In this document: piece after piece, positions 8,814-16,803 of the stretch | Numbering within the stretch: the first letter of the stretch is position 1 | Layout: every line of letters begins with the position of its first letter | Source: Oryzomonas sagensis | GTDB lineage: Bacteria; Desulfobacterota; Desulfuromonadia; Geobacterales; Pseudopelobacteraceae | Length of the DNA stretch: 64,000 nucleotides | Direction: 5' to 3' | Assembly (NCBI RefSeq): GCF_008802355.1 | Contig: NZ_VZRA01000001.1 | Span: forward strand, 566,980-630,979 | Made by a program: the position numbers and the translations under genes | Notes under the pieces: model-generated | The model's input: the letters and a program-made list of their open reading frames with translations, nothing else | What the model was told of the DNA's origin: nothing | Database searches by the model: none

Positions 8814-9509
8814 TTAGCCGAGCGCCACCTCGATCCGGTCCCCTTCCCCCACCTTCAGCTTCTTTTCGATGCCCGGCCCGACGATGATCGCCCCGTCGTA
8901 CTGTTGGCCCATGTCGCTCATGACCATGACCGGGAAGGTCCCGCTTGTGCCTGCAGCCTCATTAACCAGCTTCAGTTTTTTGAACGATGCCTTGTAGAAA
9001 TCGCCGATATATTTGGAGGTAGGCTGACTGATGGCGATCATGCCGAGCGAATCGAAACTGCTGCTGGCCTCCTTGCTTGCAAGGTGGCTGACGCGCAGCT
9101 TGAGGATATCGGCGGCGGCGCCCTGATCCACCGGGCTCCCGTTCTGCCGTCCCGGCGCCCCGGCCTCCTTCTGCTCCGGCAGGAGCGATTCCAGTTTCTT
9201 GGCAGCAAGGTTGAGGGTGATGAGCAGGACCTGGAGATTGATATTCTTGGCGCACAAAAGGCAGAGCATGGCACCGGGGGAGCCCTTCACCAGTATGCGG
9301 CCATCGGCGTAGCGCAGGTCAATGATATCGAGGGTCTGCTCGACCTGTAGTCCGTAGGTGCACTCCACCGCCAGGGTTCCTGCCTTTTTGAGGGAGTCGG
9401 CATCGATCAATGAGGGAAAAGCGTGCGCAAGGACCTCGCCCCTGTTGCTGAAGACGGCGCTGCCGATAACCCCTTCGACGCTGTTGATATACTGCAAAAT
9501 ATCCTGCAT
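8814..9509 (-). CDS. Roadblock/LC7-like regulatory protein
   Basis: The first 115 residues read as a Roadblock/LC7 fold (VEGVIGSAVFSNRGEVLAHAF, then LDIIDLRYADGRILVKGSPGAMLCLLC and VLLITLNLAAKKLE). A low-complexity linker follows, then about 85 residues that I do not recognise (FPVMVMSDMGQQYDGAIIVGP, GEGDRIEVALG). Roadblock proteins such as MglB regulate Ras-like GTPases or act as scaffolds. It follows the PATAN-Roadblock gene by 12 bases, so the two are an operon. No MglA-type GTPase lies in the window; the partner must be elsewhere. Confidence 0.7.
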   Translation of the reverse strand: MQDILQYINSVEGVIGSAVFSNRGEVLAHAFPSLIDADSLKKAGTLAVECTYGLQVEQTLDIIDLRYADGRILVKGSPGAMLCLLCAKNINLQVLLITLNLAAKKLESLLPEQKEAGAPGRQNGSPVDQGAAADILKLRVSHLASKEASSSFDSLGMIAISQPTSKYIGDFYKASFKKLKLVNEAAGTSGTFPVMVMSDMGQQYDGAIIVGPGIEKKLKVGEGDRIEVALG

Positions 9510-9521
9510 GATGCCAAACTC

Positions 9522-10226
9522 CTACTTGCCGGGGATCAATACCGCTTTGATTTCTCTCTCCACACCGTCCAGGTTGGATTCCGGTTTGACGGCGATGCTG
9601 AGATAGTGTTGCTTGGAATCGTACATCAGCAGGTGATATTGTTTGGTTTGGACGGCCGCTGCCTTGATCTCTCCCAGCCCCATGAGTTCGCCGAAACGGT
9701 TGCCGGCGGTGGCCAGAAAGAGCCCCTTGGCGGCCAGGGCCACGGCTTCGATGCTGTTGTCCTGGAGCGGGTTGCCGTCTTTGTCCAGCAACACCGCGTA
9801 GGTCACCGCCTCGATATCCTGGAGCCGTGCCGCGACCTTGCTCATGGTCCGCCGCGGCGCCACGGCCGGGGCGGATTCACCGCTGGATTCGGGTGCTCCG
9901 GCGTTTTCTTCATCCATGCGGCGCAGGGCTTCAAGAAGCAGGAAATCGGTGCGGTAGTGGATCGTGCAGACGTTGGAGGTCATTTCGGGGCGGATGTTGA
10001 AGGTGCCGCCGGGCCACTTGATGATCCGGTAGATGGCTTCTTCGCCGCTCTCTGCCCCCAATTCGGCATGGATGATCTCACCATCCGCAAAATAGATGGC
10101 CCCTTTTTGCTCGCCATATTCGACCGTGATGCAGCCGGTGTACTTGTTGTGCCCCTTGAGCTGGATGACGTCCGTGAGGGAAAGACCCGCCACGGAGCCC
10201 TGGAAACCGTTTATCGTATCAGCCAT
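9522..10226 (-). CDS. DUF4388 (PATAN) plus Roadblock-like domain protein
   Basis: The first 110 residues form a PATAN/DUF4388 domain: GSVAGLSLTDVIQLKGHNKYTGCITVEY, IYFADGEIIHAEL, GEEAIYRIIKWPGGTF. PATAN is known from two-component and gliding regulators. The C-terminal 100 residues resemble Roadblock/LC7 (ARLQDIEAVTYAVLLDKDGNPL, FLATAGNRFGELMGLG, HLLMYDSKQHYLSIAV). The gene heads a two-gene operon ending at the terminator at 8754-8785. A role in a GTPase- or chemotaxis-like circuit is inferred from domains only. Confidence 0.72.
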   Translation of the reverse strand: MADTINGFQGSVAGLSLTDVIQLKGHNKYTGCITVEYGEQKGAIYFADGEIIHAELGAESGEEAIYRIIKWPGGTFNIRPEMTSNVCTIHYRTDFLLLEALRRMDEENAGAPESSGESAPAVAPRRTMSKVAARLQDIEAVTYAVLLDKDGNPLQDNSIEAVALAAKGLFLATAGNRFGELMGLGEIKAAAVQTKQYHLLMYDSKQHYLSIAVKPESNLDGVEREIKAVLIPGK

Positions 10227-10337
10227 CGCTACCGCCCCGGGAGTGAAATTATTTCATGGTGGTGACAGGCAGGTAAATCGGGTTATTTAAAACATAACTG
10301 CGTGACAAGTTCAAGCAGCAAATAGCCGGGAAACATG

Positions 10338-10366
10338 AAAAAACCCCGCCGGCTGTGCCGGCGGGG
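10338..10366 (-). terminator. Rho-independent terminator of the CoA-transferase gene
   Basis: Ten-base-pair stem CCCCGCCGGC/GCCGGCGGGG with a three-base loop, followed on the minus strand by six T residues; 24 bases after the CoA-transferase stop. Confidence 0.92.
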
Positions 10367-10390
10367 TCGTTTGCGGGAATGGAGTCGCTG

Positions 10391-11986
10391 CTATTCGCAG
10401 AGATCGACCTTCATGTCCCAGTTCTTGATTTTCATGGTGCCGTTCTTTTCCAGATTGAGATGCATCTTGAAGGCGCGATCCCACAACTGGGGCTCATGCC
10501 CGACTTTGCGCCTGAGGCAGTCGGCCTTGGCCATTTCAAAGTACTCGGTGAGGATCGGCTTGTAATCCGGATGGGCGCACTTGTCGATGATGACCTTGGC
10601 CCGGTCCCGCGGGCAGAGGCCGCGCAGGTCGGCCAGTCCCTGTTCGGTAACCACGCAGTCCAGGTCATGTTCCGTATGGTCGATGTGGGAGCAGTGCGGC
10701 ACCACGCAGGAAATGCCGGTCGGATCGGTCTTGCTCGGACGGCTCGACGGGGTATGCATCATCTTGAGGAAACCGTTGCGCAGGAAGTCGCCGGAACCGC
10801 CCAGGCCGTTGATCATGCGGGTACCGCCGACCAGGGTCGAGTTGGCATGGGCATAGATGTCGATCTCCACCGGCGTGTTCATGGCGATGACCCCCAGGCG
10901 CCGGATCGGCTCCGGTGCGTTGGAGATGGAGAGCGGCCGCAGGGTGATCTTGTCGAAATACTTGTCCATGTTCTCGAAGAACTTCGGGAACCCGGGTGTT
11001 GCCGAGAGGGAGAGCGAACAGGAGGAGGCGTGGTCCAGCTTGCCCGAATCGAACAGGTCGAGCATGGTATCCTGGAGAACCTCGGTATAGACGGACAGGT
11101 TATAGAAAGGACCCTTGGCCAAGCCGCCGATTACGGCGTTGGCGATGGAACCGACACCCGACTGGATCGGCAGCAGGTTGTCCGGCAGACGCCCCATCTT
11201 GACCTCGTGGGTGAAGAAATCGATGATGTGGTTGGCGATGGCCTCGGAGGTATCGTCCTGCTCGGCAAAGGCGCGCCCCTGGTCGCGGAGTTTCGATTCC
11301 ACCACGGCCACGACCTTCTTCGGATCGCAGGGGATCGAGGTGGCGCCGATACGGGAGCCGGCCTTGGTGATGTTCAGCACCTGGCGGTTCGGGGGAGTGC
11401 CGCAGGAAACCAGGTCGTGAATCCCTTCGAATGAGGGCTCTCCGGTGTTGACCTCGATGATGATCTTGTCGCAGATCATCAGGATCTCCGGGATGACGCC
11501 GCAGGAGGAGGTGGGAACCAGGCTGCCGTCCTCGGTGATGGCCGAGACCTCGATGATGGCCAGGTCGAGCTTGCCGCTCTCGGTGTCCTTGGTGTAGAAG
11601 CCGTATCCCAAGTCCTGGGCAAACAGGGAGAGGTGCTTGTCGCCCATGCGGATGCGCCCCTCGTTGATGCCGGCGGCGATGTTCTTGCCGGTCTGATACG
11701 GCCAGCGGCGGTCGATCATGTCGAGGGAAGCCCAGCGGTCCTCGGTTTCAGCCCCTACCGAGGCGCCGATGAACAGGTTGAATTTCCATTTTCCCTGGAG
11801 ATTGTTCTTTTCCACATGGTCGGCCACGGCAATGGGGACCACCTTCGGGTAGCCTGCGGGGGTAAAGCCGGACCACCCCAGGTTCATGCCCGGCTTGAAG
11901 AACTGAATGGTCTCTTCGGCCGTCATGACCTTGCTCAGAAGCGACTTGTGACGCACGCGATCTTGTAAAGTACCGTACTCGGACAT
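10391..11986 (-). CDS. Succinyl-CoA:acetate CoA-transferase (acetyl-CoA hydrolase/transferase family)
   Basis: The 531-residue protein has the AarC/Cat1 layout. The N-terminal domain contains GMNLGWSGFTPAGYPKVVP. The middle has the Gly-rich GVGSIANAVIGGL segment, where the family's CoA-thioester loop and catalytic Glu region lie. The C-terminal domain has NGLGGSGDFLRNGFL and a VVTEQGLADLRGL block near the end. In Geobacter such enzymes (Ato proteins) swap CoA between succinyl-CoA and acetate, activating acetate while completing the TCA cycle. The start has AGGAGGT seven bases upstream. A good -35/-10 promoter lies about 145 bases upstream and a strong terminator follows, so it is a single-gene transcript. 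Confidence 0.92.
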   Translation of the reverse strand: MSEYGTLQDRVRHKSLLSKVMTAEETIQFFKPGMNLGWSGFTPAGYPKVVPIAVADHVEKNNLQGKWKFNLFIGASVGAETEDRWASLDMIDRRWPYQTGKNIAAGINEGRIRMGDKHLSLFAQDLGYGFYTKDTESGKLDLAIIEVSAITEDGSLVPTSSCGVIPEILMICDKIIIEVNTGEPSFEGIHDLVSCGTPPNRQVLNITKAGSRIGATSIPCDPKKVVAVVESKLRDQGRAFAEQDDTSEAIANHIIDFFTHEVKMGRLPDNLLPIQSGVGSIANAVIGGLAKGPFYNLSVYTEVLQDTMLDLFDSGKLDHASSCSLSLSATPGFPKFFENMDKYFDKITLRPLSISNAPEPIRRLGVIAMNTPVEIDIYAHANSTLVGGTRMINGLGGSGDFLRNGFLKMMHTPSSRPSKTDPTGISCVVPHCSHIDHTEHDLDCVVTEQGLADLRGLCPRDRAKVIIDKCAHPDYKPILTEYFEMAKADCLRRKVGHEPQLWDRAFKMHLNLEKNGTMKIKNWDMKVDLCE

Positions 11987-12130
11987 TTTTACCTCCTGTT
12001 TGCATTTAGTGTCTACAGCCCCATAGCGTTCTGAAAAATACCACCACCAACGTCATGCGGTAATCTTATTAAAAATAATGATTATAGGCAATTGCAGCAA
12101 AAACAGCAGTGTTAGTCTGAGTAGAACTGG

Positions 12131-12159
12131 ATTTTACTATTGCAAGAATGTTTAGTCAA
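12131..12159 (-). promoter_or_regulatory. Sigma70-type promoter of the CoA-transferase gene
   Basis: On the minus strand TTGACT, 17 bases, TAAAAT. The leader to the ATG is about 140 bases and AT-rich, leaving room for a regulator site. Confidence 0.65.
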
Positions 12160-12247
12160 GTTAAAATGTATACAACTTTCCCGACGCCACTGCGCAATGG
12201 CCGCGCAACCCCGGCACGACACACGGATCGGGAGGTTGCGCGACCGG

Positions 12248-12538
12248 TCAATCCTGGTAGTCGACGGCGACGATGGAGGAGCACACCGATCTCATATGGG
12301 GGAGCACTTCTCCGGCATGGTAGGGGTGGATCTGGTAGGCCTGCATGTCGTCCAGGGAATCGAACTTCGTCACGAGGGCGATGTCATAGGAGCGTTCCGA
12401 ACGAATGATATCGATGCCGGCCTCCAGGTGGCGCAATTGGGGGATTTTGCCCCGCATGCTGAGCAGCTTTGCCTGGGTAACGGCAAGATTCTCGGGGCTC
12501 GCATCGGACAGTTTGAAAAAAATGATATGGGTGATCAT
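12248..12538 (-). CDS. Dabb (stress-responsive A/B barrel) domain protein
   Basis: The 96-residue product starts MITHIIFFKLSD, then LRHLEAGIDI, YDIALVTKFDSLDDMQAYQIHPYH, the signature of dimeric ferredoxin-like A/B barrel (Dabb) proteins. Known members range from plant stress proteins to polyketide cyclases, so no substrate can be named. The conserved His of the HPxH motif is present. It stands alone. Confidence 0.85.
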   Translation of the reverse strand: MITHIIFFKLSDASPENLAVTQAKLLSMRGKIPQLRHLEAGIDIIRSERSYDIALVTKFDSLDDMQAYQIHPYHAGEVLPHMRSVCSSIVAVDYQD

Positions 12539-12716
12539 GGCTCGGCAGCTCCTTGGCTGATGGCTGGTGGTGGCCTCGAAGGAATGTTATCCGTATACCG
12601 CGCCGCGCTTCCCGTGTCAATGGCGCCATCGCACGCATCCGCGCCGCAGTTGCGGATCGCCGGTGCTGTGCTACAGTTGATGCCAGACAGACCATTTCGA
12701 GGCTGCGGAGGTCGCC

Positions 12717-13418
12717 ATGCCGGAAAAACTCTTGATACCATCCGTGGAAATGAGGCTCGGCTCTTTGCTTGAGTTCAACCGCAAGCGTGACATGGAGGCA
12801 TCGTCCCCCGCCAGGCACAAAGTGCGGCAGACCATTACCATCTCGCGGGAATTCGGCTGCGAGGCATACCCCATGGCGGAACGCCTGCGGGAGATCATGG
12901 AGAAGAAACAGGGTGAGCCGTGGGTGTTGCTGGACAAAGGGCTGCTCGACGAGGTTGCCCGGGACCATAACCTGTCCGCCAGCGTGTTGAGCAGCCTGGG
13001 GGAGAAGAGTCGATTCCTGGACGAAATCCTGGCCACGTTCTCTTCACGCTGGAAAAGCGAGAAGGACCATTTCCGGGTGCTGTGCCGCCATGTGCTTTCC
13101 CTGGCGGAGCAGGGCAACATGATTATCGTCGGCCGGGGCAGTTCGATTGTCACCCAGCCGCTGAAGAACTGTTTCCATTTCCGCCTGTTCGCCTCCCCGG
13201 GGTTCAAGGTGCGCTCCATAACGCGCCGGATGGGGGTTGAAGCCGAAGAGGCCGAAAGGATCATCGCCAAACAGCAGAGACAGCGGGATAACTTCATCCG
13301 CGATTTTCTGGACCGGGATGCCCACGACCTGGGCTTTTACCACCTGGTGTTCAATAACGACAAGAACAACGTGGAAACCATGGCCCGCACCATTGCGGAG
13401 TATCTGGCGGCCCAGTAG
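12717..13418 (+). CDS. Cytidylate kinase-like family protein
   Basis: The 233-residue protein is related to the PF13189 cytidylate-kinase-like family. It shows ITISREFGCEAYPMAERLRE near residue 40 in place of a classical P-loop, WVLLDKGLLDEVARDH, and NMIIVGRGSSIVTQPLKNCFHFRLFA. It ends DAHDLGFYHLVFNNDKNNVETMARTI, matching the Asp-x-x-Tyr-like C-terminal block of these proteins. A true CMP kinase should also have GPxGxGK, which is missing. GGAGG lies five bases before the start. Function beyond a possible nucleotide-binding role is unknown. Confidence 0.78.
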   Translation: MPEKLLIPSVEMRLGSLLEFNRKRDMEASSPARHKVRQTITISREFGCEAYPMAERLREIMEKKQGEPWVLLDKGLLDEVARDHNLSASVLSSLGEKSRFLDEILATFSSRWKSEKDHFRVLCRHVLSLAEQGNMIIVGRGSSIVTQPLKNCFHFRLFASPGFKVRSITRRMGVEAEEAERIIAKQQRQRDNFIRDFLDRDAHDLGFYHLVFNNDKNNVETMARTIAEYLAAQ

Positions 13419-13453
13419 CGGCACCAAGGTGGAGAGGGGTGGCGCAAGAAATG

Positions 13454-13481
13454 ACGAGGGGTGCCGGAAAGCACCCCTCGT
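13454..13481. terminator. Perfect hairpin between convergent genes
   Basis: An 11-base-pair perfect stem (ACGAGGGGTGC and its complement) with a six-base loop lies 36 bases after the kinase-like gene and 60 before the end of the convergent Smr gene. There is no U-tract, so termination is likely but not certain. Confidence 0.55.
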
Positions 13482-13540
13482 CGCACGTGCGGGTTGTTGA
13501 GAGGAACGCCACTTCGGGGAGAACGGTCCAGGGGGACGGG

Positions 13541-14398
13541 TCACGCCGCGGCGGGAGCTTCCGGCAGGGGGCGGAGAAAGACCACAAAGGCACCGCTTCC
13601 GCCCATCTCGCGCGGTGCTGGCGCAAATTCAAGAACCGTCTCGCGCCCGGCGTCCCGCAGCCAGGATGCGACCGCCTGCTGGAGCACCGGTTCGGCCGGT
13701 GAGTTGTTCCCCTTGCCGGTAATGACCAGGGCGGCTTTCTGCCCCTTGCGGCGCGCCGTGTTCAAAAAACGGGGCAGCGCCGCCAGGGCCTCTTCGCGGG
13801 TCAGCCCGTGCAGATCGAGTTGATGGGTTACGGCAATAACCCCTTGTTTCACCTGGCGCAGACGATTGCCCGATAACGGCTTCAACTCTTCATCCGCGGG
13901 CAGGGAATCGGCAAATTTCGTTTCCAGCTTCAAACGGCCGATCTCTTGCAAAAACAGTTCGGCTGCTTCCCGGTCGGCGCCGGAGGTGCGGGGGGGTGGC
14001 GGCGGGACCTGCGTGCGGGCGCCGGTCCGGGCCGTCGCGGGCGTTGCCGCGTCCACCGGCGGCGCGGCCAGCGTCTTCACGCCGGCCATGGCACGCCGGA
14101 ACAACTCAGCCTCCCCATCGTCGGCCGGGACGGCGGAGACCGGGCGTTCGCGCCCCGTCCCGGCTTTGGCGGGACCGCCTCCCCGGGTGCGCACAACCTT
14201 TACATCGGCCATGGCCCGCAGGAACAGCTCGTCCGCCTCCTCGACCGACTGCGCTTCATGGTGGGTCGGCTGGGGAGGAGGCACCACGGCAGGGGCAGGC
14301 TCCTTCGGGGAGAGAGCCACCTCTTTCAAGGCAGCAAACGGGGTGGCGCGAAACTGGGCGACCGCTGCCGGTTTTTCGTGGCGCCGCTTCTTGCCCAT
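13541..14398 (-). CDS. Smr-domain protein
   Basis: The first 190 residues are low-complexity, Ala/Pro-rich and basic, with two similar blocks EEADELFLRAMADVKVVR and DGEAELFRRAMAGVKTLA and a third, REAAELFLQEIGRLKL; these look like a repeated short helix. The C-terminal 90 residues are an Smr domain: HQLDLHGLTREEALAALPRFL, ALVITGKGNNS, and GGSGAFVVFLRPLP. Smr domains are nucleases related to the MutS2 C-terminus. The start overlaps the stop of the OmpA gene as TGATG, so the two are coupled. Confidence 0.85.
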   Translation of the reverse strand: MGKKRRHEKPAAVAQFRATPFAALKEVALSPKEPAPAVVPPPQPTHHEAQSVEEADELFLRAMADVKVVRTRGGGPAKAGTGRERPVSAVPADDGEAELFRRAMAGVKTLAAPPVDAATPATARTGARTQVPPPPPRTSGADREAAELFLQEIGRLKLETKFADSLPADEELKPLSGNRLRQVKQGVIAVTHQLDLHGLTREEALAALPRFLNTARRKGQKAALVITGKGNNSPAEPVLQQAVASWLRDAGRETVLEFAPAPREMGGSGAFVVFLRPLPEAPAAA

Positions 14399-15249
14399 CA
14401 GTCCCTCGCCACCAGGGTGATTTCTATGCGACGGTTCTTGGCGCGCCCCTCCCTGGTCGCGTTGTCGGCCACCGGCTTATACTCGGAAAAGGCTGCCGCG
14501 GAGAGGCTGGCCGGGTCGAGGCCCTGCTGCTGCAGGTATTTGGCGACGTTGATGGCGCGGGCCGCGGAGAGTTCCCAGTTCGAGGGAAACTGGGCCGACC
14601 GGATCGGCACGTTGTCGGTATGCCCCTCGATGCGGATCGACTTGTCCTTGACCTCTTTCAGGGTCGGGATCATCTTGAGCAGAATGGTGATGCCGTCCGG
14701 CTTGACATCGGCCCTGCCGGAATCGAACAGGATGGCGGCCTCCATGTTGACGGTCAATTTCCCCTTCAATTCCGAGATGGTCACCTGCCCCTGGGCGATC
14801 TCGCTCTTCATGTTCTCCAGCAGATGCTCGTAGGTGCTGCTGACCTCCTTGACCTTCTCCTCCTTGGCCTTCTGAAGGGTGGCGATCTCGCCCTTGAGCC
14901 GCCCGTTTTCCCCTTCCAGATCGGCTATCTTCTGACGCAGGTCGCTGATATTCCTGGAAAGGGTGTCGGATTTGGCTTTGAGCACCTGTTCCAGTTCATG
15001 CTTGTCCTTGGTGAGCGCCTGCCGCTCCTGCGCAAGCCCGGCAGCCTCGGCCTTCAGTTTGTCGAACTCGGCCTTCAACGTGCTGTTGTCCGAACTGAGC
15101 TGCCCGTATTTTTGTTTCAGGTCGCCAAGCTCGCCCGCCAGCCCCTTGGCCTCGTTTTCCTTCAGTTGATACGTGCCTTGGGAAACACAGCCATTCAACA
15201 CCAGGGCCATCAGACCTGCCACTGCCAGATAGATGATTCGTCTCAGCAC
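14398..15249 (-). CDS. OmpA-family lipoprotein with coiled coil
   Basis: I choose GTG at 15249 because AAGGAGG stands four bases upstream; it begins directly with the signal peptide, giving 283 residues with lipobox VLNGC. The next 150 residues are heptad-rich coiled coil (LKQKYGQLSSDNSTLKAEFDKL and so on). The C-terminal 120 residues are an OmpA domain with FDSGRADVKPDG, IEGHTDNVPI and NWELSAARAINVAKYL, the usual peptidoglycan-binding residues (D and R in GRAKNRRIEI). It is likely anchored in a membrane with OmpA bound to the wall. Confidence 0.9.
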   Translation of the reverse strand: MLRRIIYLAVAGLMALVLNGCVSQGTYQLKENEAKGLAGELGDLKQKYGQLSSDNSTLKAEFDKLKAEAAGLAQERQALTKDKHELEQVLKAKSDTLSRNISDLRQKIADLEGENGRLKGEIATLQKAKEEKVKEVSSTYEHLLENMKSEIAQGQVTISELKGKLTVNMEAAILFDSGRADVKPDGITILLKMIPTLKEVKDKSIRIEGHTDNVPIRSAQFPSNWELSAARAINVAKYLQQQGLDPASLSAAAFSEYKPVADNATREGRAKNRRIEITLVARD

Positions 15250-15393
15250 ACGCGACCTCCTTGGGGTGTTTCTGCGCCGCCCCACTGTTTTGGGCGGAGC
15301 TTTTCTCGATTTTATACTTCTCGGCAGGTTTTGCAATTATGATTTTGCGCGGAGGATCGCACAGGAAGCGGGAGTATGCAGGGATTATCGGCG

Positions 15394-15780
15394 CTACCGG
15401 CCGGCGGTTTTTTTGCTGAGAGAGTTGAAGATCATGTCCAGCACCGTTTTCTGCCGGGCCTCGAACTTGTTGAGCACCGCCAGGCAGGTACCCATGGGGC
15501 AGAGGTCGTGAAGAAAGTCGGCATCACGTCCGGAGAGGATCACCACCCGATTTTTGTCCATCCCCGCCTGGGTGGCGAACGAAAGCAGTTTCAAGCCGTC
15601 CATGGCCGGCATTTCCAGGTCGATCAGCAACAGGTCATACCCGCCGGCCCTGATGGAGTTCAGGGCCGTTACCGGGCTGTTGCAGATATCCACCCGCAAA
15701 AGAGGATAGGCGCCATGTATGTACCCGGCCAGGAACTCGGTGAAGGCCTGGTCGTCATCGATCAGTAATATTCTACCCAT
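15394..15780 (-). CDS. Single-domain response regulator
   Basis: A 128-residue CheY-like receiver. The acidic pocket is LLIDDDQ at residues 4-10, the phospho-acceptor Asp is in LLIDLEMP near residue 53, and ILSGRD supplies the conserved Ser. The usual C-terminal Lys lies in LNKFEARQ. There is no output domain. It follows the PF04392 protein gene by 64 bases, after a weak terminator, with no kinase nearby. It may relay phosphate from a kinase encoded elsewhere. Confidence 0.85.
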   Translation of the reverse strand: MGRILLIDDDQAFTEFLAGYIHGAYPLLRVDICNSPVTALNSIRAGGYDLLLIDLEMPAMDGLKLLSFATQAGMDKNRVVILSGRDADFLHDLCPMGTCLAVLNKFEARQKTVLDMIFNSLSKKTAGR

Positions 15781-15819
15781 AGTTTTACAATATAGTCGAT
15801 TTTACCGTGCCCATGAAGT

Positions 15820-15838
15820 AAAAAAACGCGGGGGCCGC
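15820..15838 (-). terminator. Possible weak terminator after the PF04392 gene
   Basis: A short GCGG/CCGC stem followed on the minus strand by seven T residues, just past the end of the binding-protein gene. The stem is short, so efficiency is doubtful. Confidence 0.45.
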
Positions 15839-15844
15839 AGGACG

Positions 15845-16795
15845 CTACTTGATGACGCGCGTGGCATTGCTCAAGACCGTGAAGGGGAGATTGATCCCCA
15901 AATCCTGAGCAGCGCGCATGTTGATGAGCAGCTCGATACGGCGGGGCGAGATCAGGGAAAGATGGCTCTGCCGGGCACCCTCCAGAATACGGGTGGCGAT
16001 ATCGGCCGCCAGGTGCCCCTGCTCTTCCGGGTGGATTTCCAGGGAGATGAGTGCGCCCCTCTCGGCGGCGCCGGGCATGGTGGAGAGCACCGGGATGTTG
16101 CGTGCCCTGGCACGGGCGACGATCTTGCCGAACTGGCGGGAAACGATGCCGCTTTCCGTGGCGAAGATGACATCGGAATGGTCGAGCAGGGAAGGAAGGG
16201 CCGCTTCCAACGCAGCGGATGAGCCAACGTTCGCCTCCGCCACGACCATGTCGTACTGGGGCGCAATTCTCCTGATTTCCTCAAACTGCCTCTGCGAGCC
16301 GTTCTCACGAGAGTTGTAGACGACGCCTACCCGCCGGTACGGCTTGATGTGTTCCCGGCTGTCCTTGAGGGTCTTTATCAGCGTGACCAGCGGCACCCGC
16401 GAACTGACGCCGCACATCCCCCGATGCGGTCCGTCGGAGACGAATATATCGACGGAAACCACCGGAATCCCGTCCGATTCCCTCATGGCCACGAATGCCG
16501 CCGGCGCCCCGTACGCTACGATCAAATCGGGACGGTAGGCATTGAATTTCCTGATCGTATTGGACCAGGAGAGCGGATCGGGGTTCGGCACCTGCAGAAT
16601 GATCTCCACGTTGGCCGAGGTATAGCCCAAAGAGGCCAGGGATTTGATAAACGCCTGGTGCGCCTCGCGATAACGGGGTTGGTCGCTGCTCATGATAGCG
16701 GCGATGACCTTGCCGGCGGCGCGGCAATCCGGAGGCCAGCACCAGCACGACAGAAAGAGGATCATCAGCGTTATGGAGAGAATTCGTTGACGCAT
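15845..16795 (-). CDS. ABC transporter substrate-binding-like protein (PF04392 / COG2984)
   Basis: The ATG lies nine bases after the upstream stop; the longer frame is a shadow of the barrel gene. The 316-residue protein has a signal peptide (RILSITLMILFLSCWCWPP). It then follows the ABC_sub_bind pattern: HQAFIKSLASLGY, NTIRKFNAYRPDLIVAYGAPAA, GVVYNSRENGSQRQFEEIRR, DVIFATESGIVSRQFGKIVARARARNIPV, and the terminal PRRIELLINMRAAQDLGINLP. No permease or ATPase gene of this transporter type is adjacent, so it may be a sensor-type binding protein. It is the last member of the porin-cytochrome operon before the receiver. Confidence 0.87.
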   Translation of the reverse strand: MRQRILSITLMILFLSCWCWPPDCRAAGKVIAAIMSSDQPRYREAHQAFIKSLASLGYTSANVEIILQVPNPDPLSWSNTIRKFNAYRPDLIVAYGAPAAFVAMRESDGIPVVSVDIFVSDGPHRGMCGVSSRVPLVTLIKTLKDSREHIKPYRRVGVVYNSRENGSQRQFEEIRRIAPQYDMVVAEANVGSSAALEAALPSLLDHSDVIFATESGIVSRQFGKIVARARARNIPVLSTMPGAAERGALISLEIHPEEQGHLAADIATRILEGARQSHLSLISPRRIELLINMRAAQDLGINLPFTVLSNATRVIK

Positions 16796-16803
16796 ACCGT
16801 CCG

